A DNA stretch of 9,126 bases. Source: Bacteroidales bacterium (GTDB taxonomy: Bacteria > Bacteroidota > Bacteroidia > Bacteroidales > WCHB1-69). Location: the NCBI GenBank assembly GCA_031266895.1, contig JAISAD010000179.1:1-9126 (forward strand), given 5' to 3'. Below are positions 1 to 6,306 of the stretch, in pieces. A model generated the notes under the pieces. The model was not told the origin of the DNA, searched no databases, and saw nothing but the letters and a program-made list of their open reading frames with translations. Made by a program: the position numbers and the translations under genes. Within the stretch, counting starts at the first letter, position 1. Each line of letters opens with the position of its first letter.

Positions 1-1877
1 GATACAAACTGCAAGCGTCCATCCTCATCATACACTTCCCATGAATAGCTGACCTCAATATCGGTATAAGGATGCACATGATTGTCGAAATCGGTCAGGT
101 TATGCATCTGCACGCTCAACGGGGTACATCCTTCGGTAACATCCGCTATAAAGTCGGCTACGGGATAAGGGGTTGATGTGACGCGAACGGTGTCCGTTTT
201 ATGACAGAGAATAGTACTGTCTTCAATCCATGTAGAGACGGTGAGGGTGTATATGCCCTCGGATATGACCATAATTTCGGGCGTGGTGGCTCCAGTGTTC
301 CAGTAATAGCTGGTGAGGGGGCGTCTGTAATCGGTGCTCAGATAGCCAGGATCTCCGCTGCAGAGCACTACATCGGCGCCCAGGTCGAAATTAACATCCT
401 CATGAACTGTTAGAGCCAAATGTATGATGCTGTCGCAGCCGTTAACATCCTGGTAAACTTCCACATAACTTCCAGAAGCAGTAAGCGTTTGAGAGCCAAG
501 TTGATAGGTTGATCCATGGCAGATGGTTAGGGTGTCGTACTGAATTAAGGGTATAGTTGTTGTAAAGCTGTTATCGTCCGGGTCAATGTCGGCAAAACTA
601 CTGGGTGGCGGGGTAATAGTAGATCCGACGGTAAAGGAGCCTCCAATTCCACCTTCGAAATGGCCGGTATAGGTCATCACCACTTCGCCGTTAATGCTCA
701 TATCAAGCCAGTAGCAGCAGAGCAGCCGCCCGTCGGGCAACACTGTTTGAGTAAAATCGTATAAGGTGGTAACGCAGTTGGGATTATTGGTTGTTGCCAC
801 GGGGGGTTCTATTAAATTAAAACCGGCGGGCAGCGTATCGCATACTTTAAGGCTGTCGGCCGGTCCAAAGCCATTAACTATGTGTATGGGAATGGTGGTA
901 TTTTCCATAGGATCTACACTCACGCAGGGCATTTCGGGCATGTAAACGTAGAGGTCGCCGGGGGTACGGGCAATCAGGTTGCGCACTTCGTGACGGGCAC
1001 ATCCCCCTCCTGTAACGCCGGCAAAACCCATGCCAAACAGTTCCGGCGCGGGGTAAGTTACCTGCACGGGGCCAATAATTGGCTCCCATGAAGCGGTTGG
1101 CTGCAGGCGGACATAAGCATAGACTTCCATTCCTCCCGTAGTATTAGGGAGTATGTCAATGCGCACTCTGCGGTAGTAAACATTATCGGCAGGACGATTA
1201 GGCGTTAGGGTAGTGTACAATATGGGGGCATTCAACGTGCCTAAATTTTGGCCTGAACCGGCAATCCACTGATAGCCTGTAGCAGCAGGGCCGCGAATGG
1301 CAATTTGATTTGAACCAGGGTTTATTCCGCCTGTGCTTGGAGTTGGAGTCCAGTTACAACAGGAACCATTCCAGGTGGAGGAAAAATTGCCATACTCGTC
1401 AATGCCTACGCCCAAATAACCATTGGACAGGCCGGGGTTACTACAGCCCTGGCAGTTGGGGCCATAGCCAAGCGCTCCGCCCGACTGCCCCGGTTGAATA
1501 TCAAGGCCGGAGGCGGCATCAAACAAAAAAACGGAAAAGCCATCGGCTATGCCAAATGCACATTCATTGGGCGTCCATACTTTGAAATCGAACTCAATAG
1601 TAACCCCCATGGTAGAGGGAAAAGTATGATCAAATACTACCCAGCCTTTTTGGCTCTCTTGATTAGTGGTCAATCGTATCCAGCCATCGCCGACAGGATC
1701 TATGCTTGGAGACCCTGACCCTGCCGTATAAACAGCATTGCCATGCAAAATAAATTGCCCTGTTGCGCCTGTACAGGGTTCATTGTAGTAAAATTGAGCG
1801 GAAACGGTAATGTTTATTACCAGTAAACAGATACATATTATGGTTTGTGGAATGGGGAAACGATAATTTTTATGCAT
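1..1877 (-). CDS. Secreted L-type lectin / DUF11-like / PKD surface protein (C-terminus beyond left edge)
   Basis: The reading frame is open from an ATG at 1877 to the window edge, giving 625 whole codons with no stop. Residues 1-25 form a Sec signal peptide: a basic start (MHKNYR), a hydrophobic core, and probable cleavage after VSAQ. Residues ~26-265 resemble a bacterial L-type (legume-like) lectin: ADGF with D112, GGALGY at 133-138, and GIDEYGN with D160 and N164. The D-x-x-x-N spacing matches the calcium-binding loop of legume lectins, so sugar binding looks intact. Residues ~300-445 resemble a DUF11-like beta-sandwich. Residues ~446-491 are a short repeat ending NGCDSIIHLALTV, ~492-566 an Ig/PKD-like module (LGADVVLC ... 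YYWNTGATT), and ~567-625 the start of another PKD domain. This order is typical of large extracellular Bacteroidota proteins exported by the type IX system, whose sorting domain would lie off the left edge. The ligand is unknown. The gene is divergent from the transporter; I see no clear promoter for it in the 192-base spacer. Confidence 0.87.
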   Translation of the reverse strand, partial: MHKNYRFPIPQTIICICLLVINITVSAQFYYNEPCTGATGQFILHGNAVYTAGSGSPSIDPVGDGWIRLTTNQESQKGWVVFDHTFPSTMGVTIEFDFKVWTPNECAFGIADGFSVFLFDAASGLDIQPGQSGGALGYGPNCQGCSNPGLSNGYLGVGIDEYGNFSSTWNGSCCNWTPTPSTGGINPGSNQIAIRGPAATGYQWIAGSGQNLGTLNAPILYTTLTPNRPADNVYYRRVRIDILPNTTGGMEVYAYVRLQPTASWEPIIGPVQVTYPAPELFGMGFAGVTGGGCARHEVRNLIARTPGDLYVYMPEMPCVSVDPMENTTIPIHIVNGFGPADSLKVCDTLPAGFNLIEPPVATTNNPNCVTTLYDFTQTVLPDGRLLCCYWLDMSINGEVVMTYTGHFEGGIGGSFTVGSTITPPPSSFADIDPDDNSFTTTIPLIQYDTLTICHGSTYQLGSQTLTASGSYVEVYQDVNGCDSIIHLALTVHEDVNFDLGADVVLCSGDPGYLSTDYRRPLTSYYWNTGATTPEIMVISEGIYTLTVSTWIEDSTILCHKTDTVRVTSTPYPVADFIADVTEGCTPLSVQMHNLTDFDNHVHPYTDIEVSYSWEVYDEDGRLQFV

Positions 1878-2008
1878 TTCAGTTAAGTTTATATTCTATT
1901 ATTCGATTTATTGTAATTCAAAATATTATTTTAGTCTTCTCTGACTTAAATTTATACGATAAAAACAGATCATTTGTGCCTGAACAGGTAAAAAAGTTAA
2001 AAAAGAAG

Positions 2009-2038
2009 TTGTCTCTCAGCTGTTTTTTTGTACTTTTG
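2009..2038 (+). promoter_or_regulatory. Bacteroidota-type promoter of the SulP gene
   Basis: TTG at 2009-2011 and TACTTTTG at 2031-2038 match the -33 (TTTG, here GTTG) and -7 (TAnnTTTG) elements of Bacteroidota housekeeping promoters, with a 19-base spacer, the usual distance. Transcription would start near 2043-2046, leaving an A-rich leader of about 25 bases before the ATG at 2070 and no Shine-Dalgarno sequence, which is normal in this phylum. The promoter lies in the 1878-2069 divergent spacer. The rest of that spacer is AT-rich, and no equally good match faces the lectin gene. Confidence 0.72.
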
Positions 2039-2069
2039 CCGAAATTTGTTAAAAAAACATTTCAAAATC

Positions 2070-3776
2070 ATGAAGTTACTTCCCACACACAATCTAAAAG
2101 GCGATATTTTCGGCGGACTTACAGCCGGCATTGTAGCCCTGCCGTTGGCGTTGGCTTTCGGCATTCAGGCTTTCGGCGTAATCAGCGTTGAGGATGTTCC
2201 CAATATTGGCGCAATTGGCGCTTTGGCAGGCCTTACCGGCGCTCTGATTCTGGGATTTTTGGCCGCTGTGTTCGGTGGCACGCATTCGCAGATTAGCGGG
2301 CCTACCGGCCCCATGACGGTAATTTCGGCCACGCTGATTTCTACAATATGGGCTACCACACAGCCTCATAATATCGAAACCGTAATTATCTGCATGGCGC
2401 TGGCCGCCATGTTTTGCGGGCTGTTTCAAATCCTTTTTGGGGTCATCAAAATCGGCAAGTATATTCGCTATATCCCCTACCCTGTCCTGTCGGGCTTTAT
2501 GAGCGGCATTGGCATTATTATTATCCTGCAACAAGTCTATCCTTTGCTGGGCATGAAATCGCCGGTACTGATTATAGATATGCTGTTGCAGTTTCCGCAA
2601 AAAATCGGGAGCTTCGATCATAATGCGCTTCTGATGAGTGCCGGCACTATTGCCATTATCTATCTTTTTCCGCTACTGACTAAAAAAGTGCCTTCTACTC
2701 TTGTGGCGCTTATTGTTATAACCCTTGTTTCAGTGCTGGCTGGCCTCCCCGAAAAACTTACTATCGGGCACATTCCTTCCGGGTTTCCGCTGCCCTTTTT
2801 TGCCCAACACGCCGTGAGCGATATTAATTGGGCGGCAGCCCTCAAAATGGCGATTGTGCCGGGACTTACTCTGGCAGGGTTAGGCTCTATTGATACGCTG
2901 CTGACCTCTGTGGTGGCCGATAATATTACTAAAACCAGGCATAATAGCAATCGCGAGCTGATAGGACAGGGCATAGGAAATTTTACGGTAGGACTTTTTG
3001 CCGGATTGCCGGGAGCAGGCGCAACTATGCGTACTGTGGTAAATGTGAAGAGTGGTGGCAAAACACAGTTTTCGGGCGTAGTGCACGCCCTTTTTCTGCT
3101 GGCAGTGCTGCTCGGACTGGGACGCTTTGTGAGCTATGTGCCTCTTTCGGTACTAGCCGGCATTCTTATTACGGTAGGTGTCGGCATTATTGATTTTCGA
3201 GGGTTTAAGGATTTGCTGAAAATTCCGCGCGCCGATGCGGTGGTGCTTATTACCGTGCTTGTGCTCACAGTGTTTGTGGATTTACTGATTGCGGTGGGCA
3301 TTGGGATGATTATTGCCTGCGTGCTCTTTATGAAGCGTGCCGGCGATCTTGTGGAAAACGGGTATCAGTCGGGGGCTATCAGCCGCTTTGACAAGGAACT
3401 GCCCTGGGACGATGAGCACGATATTCCCGAAGAGGTGCTTCAGCGCATTTTTATCCAGCGATTGAACGGTCCTATATTTTTCGGTTCTATTACCCGTTTT
3501 CAAGAGGTGATGCTCGATGTGCCCGAAAATGTAAAAATTGTAATTATCCGAATGCGCTTGGTCTCTTTTATGGATCAGTCGGGCCTGTATGCCATGGAAA
3601 ATGCTATTAAGGACTTGCAAAAGAAGGGCATTACCGTGCTGATGACTATTGTGCAGCCTCAACCGCTCTATATGCTTACCAGCACTAAGGTTATCCCTTC
3701 GCTTATTCCCGAAAGTCACGTATTCAAGACTTTTGAAAGCTGCACTGCATTCCTGCGGCGGGAGATGCTGGAATAG
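2070..3776 (+). CDS. SulP/SLC26 family anion transporter with C-terminal STAS domain
   Basis: This is a 568-residue inner-membrane transporter of usual family length. The membrane part (residues ~8-440) begins with the family's TM1 (ALPLALAFGIQAFG) and TM3 (HSQISGPTGPMTVI) signatures and continues with NSNRELIGQGIGN and LPGAGATMRTVVN. The STAS domain spans ~446-566 and keeps the DxSG motif (D502, S504), the serine equivalent to the one phosphorylated in SpoIIAA-type proteins. D275 and T279 (IDTLLTS) and G317-A318-T319 (GAGATM) correspond to residues that, as I recall, bind sodium in the cyanobacterial bicarbonate transporter BicA. The 42-residue distance between D and G also matches. Sodium-coupled bicarbonate uptake is therefore plausible, but sulfate or another anion cannot be excluded. 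I chose the ATG at 2070 over a TTG at 2028 because the latter lies inside the promoter and adds a tail unlike the family. The gene stands alone, and I see no clear terminator after it. Confidence 0.93.
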   Translation: MKLLPTHNLKGDIFGGLTAGIVALPLALAFGIQAFGVISVEDVPNIGAIGALAGLTGALILGFLAAVFGGTHSQISGPTGPMTVISATLISTIWATTQPHNIETVIICMALAAMFCGLFQILFGVIKIGKYIRYIPYPVLSGFMSGIGIIIILQQVYPLLGMKSPVLIIDMLLQFPQKIGSFDHNALLMSAGTIAIIYLFPLLTKKVPSTLVALIVITLVSVLAGLPEKLTIGHIPSGFPLPFFAQHAVSDINWAAALKMAIVPGLTLAGLGSIDTLLTSVVADNITKTRHNSNRELIGQGIGNFTVGLFAGLPGAGATMRTVVNVKSGGKTQFSGVVHALFLLAVLLGLGRFVSYVPLSVLAGILITVGVGIIDFRGFKDLLKIPRADAVVLITVLVLTVFVDLLIAVGIGMIIACVLFMKRAGDLVENGYQSGAISRFDKELPWDDEHDIPEEVLQRIFIQRLNGPIFFGSITRFQEVMLDVPENVKIVIIRMRLVSFMDQSGLYAMENAIKDLQKKGITVLMTIVQPQPLYMLTSTKVIPSLIPESHVFKTFESCTAFLRREMLE

Positions 3777-3868
3777 ACAGCCATTAACTTTAATTTACCT
3801 GTTCCTCACACGTATTTCGAGCCGGCAAGAGGTTCGGGTTTAAGCCCCGGCTTGCAGGGGAAAAAATG

Positions 3869-3964
3869 AGTAGCTACTTAAAAAAATTGAGTGGCTACTC
3901 GTTTAGATTTTAGTAGCTACTCGTCTGCAATTTAGTAGCTACTAAAAAAAAATAAGTAGCTACT
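3869..3964. repeat. Palindrome array 1: five AGTAGCTACT sites, 21-22 base period
   Basis: Copies lie at 3869-3878, 3890-3899, 3912-3921, 3934-3943 and 3955-3964, so the start-to-start steps are 21, 22, 22 and 21 bases. Four are the perfect 10-base palindrome AGTAGCTACT; the second reads AGTGGCTACT, which still pairs through a G-T. The 11-12 base spacers differ in sequence but are A/T-rich, including a run of nine A. Because every copy is self-complementary, any copy can pair with any other, so a transcript from either strand could form 10-bp stems with ~11-base loops. The array lies in the convergent gap between the SulP gene and the immunity cassette. Function unknown. Confidence 0.9.
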
Positions 3965-4044
3965 CATTTCAAGGCCTATTTTCCTGTTGTGTACAGGGCT
4001 TGCATAATAGCTAAATATTCCTTTGAAAGGTGTCTTCCAATTTT

Positions 4045-4159
4045 CTGCGCAGAAAAAAAAAATGACTGCGCAGAAAAAAAAATTAGCTGCGCAGGAAATC
4101 TTCAACGGCTGCGCAGAGAATCTTCAACGGCTGCGCAGGAAAAAAAATTAACTGCGCAG
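4045..4159. repeat. Palindrome array 2: six CTGCGCAG sites, 21-22 base period
   Basis: Exact copies of CTGCGCAG lie at 4045-4052, 4066-4073, 4087-4094, 4109-4116, 4131-4138 and 4152-4159, with steps of 21, 21, 22, 22 and 21 bases. The first is part of a perfect 16-base palindrome, TTTTCTGCGCAGAAAA (4041-4056). Three spacers are A-tracts of 8-10 bases ending in TGA, TTAG or TTAA. The other two share ATCTTCAACGG, making 4087-4108 and 4109-4130 a near-exact 22-base tandem duplication with two mismatches. The period equals that of array 1 although the palindromic word is unrelated. A 71-codon plus-strand frame (3989-4204) runs through it only because 21 bases equal seven codons. Function unknown. 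Confidence 0.92.
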
Positions 4160-4559
4160 CCATTTTGGATTGCTTCATTAGTTAGTGAATTTAGCTGTTT
4201 TTAGTATCTCCTGCAGCTTGCTGCCGGGAGTAAAATTACGCCCGCTTTCTTTATTGCCTTTTAGTTCTGCTCCGGGATGAAAAACTGCCTTTTGGCTCTT
4301 AATCGCACTCCATTAAAAATAATACAGTTTCACGCAGCAAAAAAGCATAAAATCACTATTATTGAGTTATTTCACCTAATCCTGTTTTTCCACTGAAATA
4401 CGGGGGTTTACAGTAACTTTCCTACTGAAACTTTTTGCAAACTATACACCGGTAACATTGCACTCCTTGAGATTTATCTTTCCTTATATAGACAGATTGG
4501 CAATATAAGCAGTTCATACTAAATAATTTATAATATTCAGGGGCAATATCGTACACTAC
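4160..4559. other. Gene-free spacer after the palindrome arrays
   Basis: I see no credible gene, RNA gene or strong terminator in this stretch. It becomes progressively AT-rich. A short GCAGC/GCTGC inverted repeat near 4213-4224 has almost no loop and no T-run. The last ~50 bases hold the first copy of the boundary repeat described separately. The minus-strand toxin/immunity transcript must end somewhere here, or in the palindrome arrays. Confidence 0.6.
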
Positions 4560-4564
4560 CTATT
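4511..4564 (-). repeat. Module-boundary repeat, copy 1 (after the last Sel1 gene)
   Basis: About 54 bases are closely similar to 5529-5581, sharing the unbroken core ATACTAAATAATTTATAATA with roughly nine differences elsewhere by eye. In the minus orientation both copies lie at or just past the end of a gene: here overlapping the last bases of the first Sel1 gene, there 17 bases beyond the stop of the internally duplicated immunity-like gene. Such a shared 3' flank would be expected if modules were inserted or duplicated with a common downstream boundary. No hairpin with a T-run is evident. Confidence 0.72.
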
Positions 4565-4997
4565 CTGTATCAAATAGATTCGTTATTTTTAACCCTAATT
4601 CCTTATTCTTTGCAATACCTATACCATAATAGAAACACCTGCCAACTTCAAGTACTGCTGGTTTATATCCATACAAGGCTGAAAGAAGGTAATAATGAAA
4701 CGCCTTTTCTAAATTTTTCACAGTACCTTTGCCTGATTCATAAGATACAGCTATATTATAGCAAGATAATTGAGACGGTTCTTGTTCCACTGCTATTTGT
4801 ATTAAATCAAAAGCTTTTTTGTAATTTTTTCTCATGTGCTTCCCGAAAAAATACCATGTAGCAAGAGCGTATGCTGCTTTTCCATTCCGATATTTTTCAA
4901 TAGCAGTAACAAGAAGTTCTATTACTTCTTTTGAATTGTATTCATCTTGTAAAGCTAACTTTGTAGCTTTATTGTATAATCTATCTCCTTTTGACAT
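4560..4997 (-). CDS. Sel1-repeat protein, tandem copy A (candidate immunity protein)
   Basis: This is a 145-residue soluble protein without signal peptide or membrane segment. Residues ~41-140 form about three Sel1-like (TPR-related) helical repeats: AAYALATWYFFGKH at 41-54, NIAVSYESGKG ... AFHYYLLSALYG at 81-110, and VGRCFYYGIGIAKN at 118-131. Such repeats bind proteins, and short Sel1 proteins are often found as presumed immunity genes behind polymorphic toxins. It is paralogous to the next gene upstream: by eye 112 of 145 residues are identical. The first 49 residues differ at one site and the last 23 at none, while residues 50-122 hold almost all changes. It is separated from its paralogue by only 13 bases and is last in the minus-strand series. 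No partner toxin is visible, so the immunity role is inferred from context. Confidence 0.85.
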   Translation of the reverse strand: MSKGDRLYNKATKLALQDEYNSKEVIELLVTAIEKYRNGKAAYALATWYFFGKHMRKNYKKAFDLIQIAVEQEPSQLSCYNIAVSYESGKGTVKNLEKAFHYYLLSALYGYKPAVLEVGRCFYYGIGIAKNKELGLKITNLFDTE

Positions 4998-5010
4998 AAC
5001 TCTACACTAT

Positions 5011-5448
5011 CTATTCTGTATCAAATAGATTCGTTATTTTTAAACCTAATTCCTTATTCTTTGCAATACCTATTCCATAATACAAACATCTGCCAACTTC
5101 ACGTTTTGCTTGTTTATCTCCATACAATGCAGCAAGTAGATAATATTGGAATGCTTTTTTTAAATCTTTATCTACCCCTTTCCCTGCTTCGTAAGAATAT
5201 GCTATATTGAAATAGGCTTCTTTACTTGGGTCCCAGTCTATTGACATTTGCAGTAATTCAAATCCTTTAGTAAAATTCTTTTTTACATGTTTCCCAAACA
5301 GATACCATGTAGCAAGAGCGTATGCCGCTTTTCCATTCCGATATTTTTCAATAGCAGTAACAAGAAGTTCTATTACTTCTTTTGGATTGTATTCATCTTG
5401 TAAAGCTAACTTTGTAGCTTTATTGTATAACCTATCTCCTTTTGACAT
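5011..5448 (-). CDS. Sel1-repeat protein, tandem copy B (candidate immunity protein)
   Basis: This 145-residue protein has the same length and layout as its neighbour: a common N-terminal helix pair (MSKGDRLYNKATKLALQDEY), then about three Sel1-like repeats (AAYALATWYLFGKH, NIAYSYEAGKG ... AFQYYLLAALYG, VGRCLYYGIGIAKN) and an identical end, ITNLFDTE. Differences cluster at residues 50-122, especially 59-80 and 111-117, on the helices that would form the concave binding face of such a solenoid (inferred without a model). It has no signal peptide, so it should act in the cytoplasm. It follows the internally duplicated immunity-like gene by about 150 AT-rich bases that hold a boundary repeat and a small hairpin. 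Its own promoter is not recognisable. Confidence 0.85.
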   Translation of the reverse strand: MSKGDRLYNKATKLALQDEYNPKEVIELLVTAIEKYRNGKAAYALATWYLFGKHVKKNFTKGFELLQMSIDWDPSKEAYFNIAYSYEAGKGVDKDLKKAFQYYLLAALYGDKQAKREVGRCLYYGIGIAKNKELGLKITNLFDTE

Positions 5449-5501
5449 AGTTTTTTATATTGATTTTTTTAACGCTATTTGCTGCCTTCTTATTGTGTTA
5501 G

Positions 5502-5520
5502 AAGAGCATTCTGTGCTCTT
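5502..5520. other. Small hairpin between immunity-like genes
   Basis: AAGAGCA (5502-5508) and TGCTCTT (5514-5520) form a perfect 7-bp stem with a 5-base loop, in the spacer between the Sel1 copy B gene and the boundary repeat. On the minus strand it is followed by TCTAACAC, not a run of T, so it is at best a weak terminator or RNA-stability element. Confidence 0.4.
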
Positions 5521-5528
5521 TATTGATA

Positions 5529-5581
5529 AGTTTATACTAAATAATTTATAATACTTAGGGACAATGTCCTACCCTATCATT
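5529..5581 (-). repeat. Module-boundary repeat, copy 2 (after the immunity-like gene)
   Basis: This is the second copy of the element at 4511-4564, with the same 20-base core ATACTAAATAATTTATAATA and the same order of flanking words (AGGGGCAAT/AGGGACAAT, TACACTA/TACCCTA). It begins 17 bases after the stop codon of the gene at 5598-6143 in the minus direction. Confidence 0.72.
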
Positions 5582-5597
5582 ATCGTAAAATACCTTT

Positions 5598-6143
5598 TTA
5601 TTTTATCAATTTAGTAAGTCTGTTTTCTTCAACTCCATCAAATGAAATTAATTCAATATCATCTATTTTGATAAAAGAAAAACCATCGAATTCTCCATTT
5701 TCATTGAAAGATTTTAGATTTATATCTTTTTCATCCTTGTCTTCAATAGTTCCATAATAATCATCCCCATTATATAATTTTATATGTGATAAGATATGAT
5801 TCTTCATAGATTCTTGAAGAAAATCAGAAAATAAATTGAATTTTTCTACATATTCATTTGTAGAATACCATTCGCAATAGCGTGGATATTTATTGTTTGA
5901 TAGTTTCATGATATTCATTAGGTATTGTGTGGATTTTTTTACACAATAAATATCAGTGATATTTATTAATACAAAACCATCATCTCGTCCTTCTAAATCA
6001 ATACAATTTAGTAACATATCATTATCGGTCATGCAAATAACAAATCCTACAGCAAAAGTGTATTTTACAGAATCATTATAGATTTCCAATAATTCATTGC
6101 TTTTCCAAGCATCTAACAATTGTTTTAACATCAGTCTTTTCAT
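5598..6143 (-). CDS. Internally duplicated immunity-like protein (orphan)
   Basis: The protein has 181 residues, is acidic and has no signal peptide, so it is predicted to be cytosolic. Its two halves align: residues 30-81 (VGFVICM ... GRDDGFVLINITDIYCV ... MKL) and 129-180 (YYGTIED ... GEFDGFSFIKIDDIELIS ... TKL) share spacing and a G-x-x-DGF-x-x-I-x-I-x-DI core, suggesting two small beta-barrel-like domains joined by a helical linker. I recall this pattern from uncharacterised proteins near polymorphic toxins but cannot name a family. The frame stays open upstream to an ATG at 6362. I prefer the ATG at 6143 because the intervening 54 codons are basic, low in hydrophobic residues and unlike the rest, and look like the tail of a different protein. 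A start at 6131 is also possible. The target toxin was probably the one whose remnant lies just upstream. Confidence 0.72.
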   Translation of the reverse strand: MKRLMLKQLLDAWKSNELLEIYNDSVKYTFAVGFVICMTDNDMLLNCIDLEGRDDGFVLINITDIYCVKKSTQYLMNIMKLSNNKYPRYCEWYSTNEYVEKFNLFSDFLQESMKNHILSHIKLYNGDDYYGTIEDKDEKDINLKSFNENGEFDGFSFIKIDDIELISFDGVEENRLTKLIK

Positions 6144-6305
6144 TTTGAATCTTTTTTTATTAGGATTGACATGCGGAGTATGTTTTTGATTTTTATTTCC
6201 TCTGTTTTGATTTCTATTTTTTCCGTATCTCCCTGTTTGAGGATCACCCACTGTGTATGTGAAAATTGTATCTTTAAGAGATGAAAAAGCATAATATAGT
6301 ACCAC
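6144..6305 (-). pseudogene. Probable remnant of a displaced RHS toxin tip
   Basis: The 54 codons are in frame with the immunity-like gene that follows, and begin right after the stop of the signal-peptide immunity gene. The encoded stretch includes TVGDPQTGRYGKNRNQNRG and HTPHVNPNKKRFK: glycine- and asparagine-rich, strongly basic and ending in a lysine/arginine tail, as the ends of nuclease-type polymorphic toxins often do. No RHS core is attached and no ATG precedes it except one inside the previous gene (6362). The best reading is the 3' stub of an older toxin left behind when the current tip and immunity gene were inserted ahead of it. The toxin class cannot be named from so short a piece. 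The alternative is that it is the N-terminus of a 254-residue protein starting at 6362. Confidence 0.5.
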
Positions 6306-6306
6306 T

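Larger units (their letters stand above)
4552..5449 (-). repeat. Tandem gene duplication, units 4552-4998 and 5003-5449
   Basis: Two ~447-base direct repeats are offset by exactly 451 bases and separated by four bases. Each holds one complete Sel1 gene plus a few bases of flank; the shared left border starts at TACACTA in both. The outer thirds are nearly identical in DNA and the centre is diverged, so the duplication is either old with later conversion of its ends, or has a centre under selection to change. Confidence 0.88.

Noticed and set aside
201..413. Short plus-strand frames across 200-2190
   Set aside because: They lie opposite the continuous minus-strand lectin/PKD frame (or, near 1847-2191, across the promoter and the SulP start) and show no domain features.
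2028..2069. TTG at 2028 as start of the SulP protein
   Set aside because: It lies inside the promoter -33/-7 region and adds 14 residues absent from the family; the ATG at 2070 begins directly before the conserved N-terminus.
2094..2621. 175-codon minus-strand frame and other frames opposite the SulP gene
   Set aside because: Shadows of a strongly supported coding frame; composition is biased and unlike any protein family.
3844..3859. GCCCC ... GGGG hairpin as SulP terminator
   Set aside because: The stem is only four pairs and is followed by A, not T, on the plus strand.
3869..4159. CRISPR array
   Set aside because: Repeats are only 8-10 bases, spacers are 11-14 bases, A-rich and partly duplicated, and no cas genes are present.
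3989..4204. 71-codon plus-strand frame with repeated CAEKK-like heptads
   Set aside because: It is produced by the 21-base period of the palindrome array (seven codons per unit); the frame shifts wherever the step is 22, and no start signal or family resemblance is seen.
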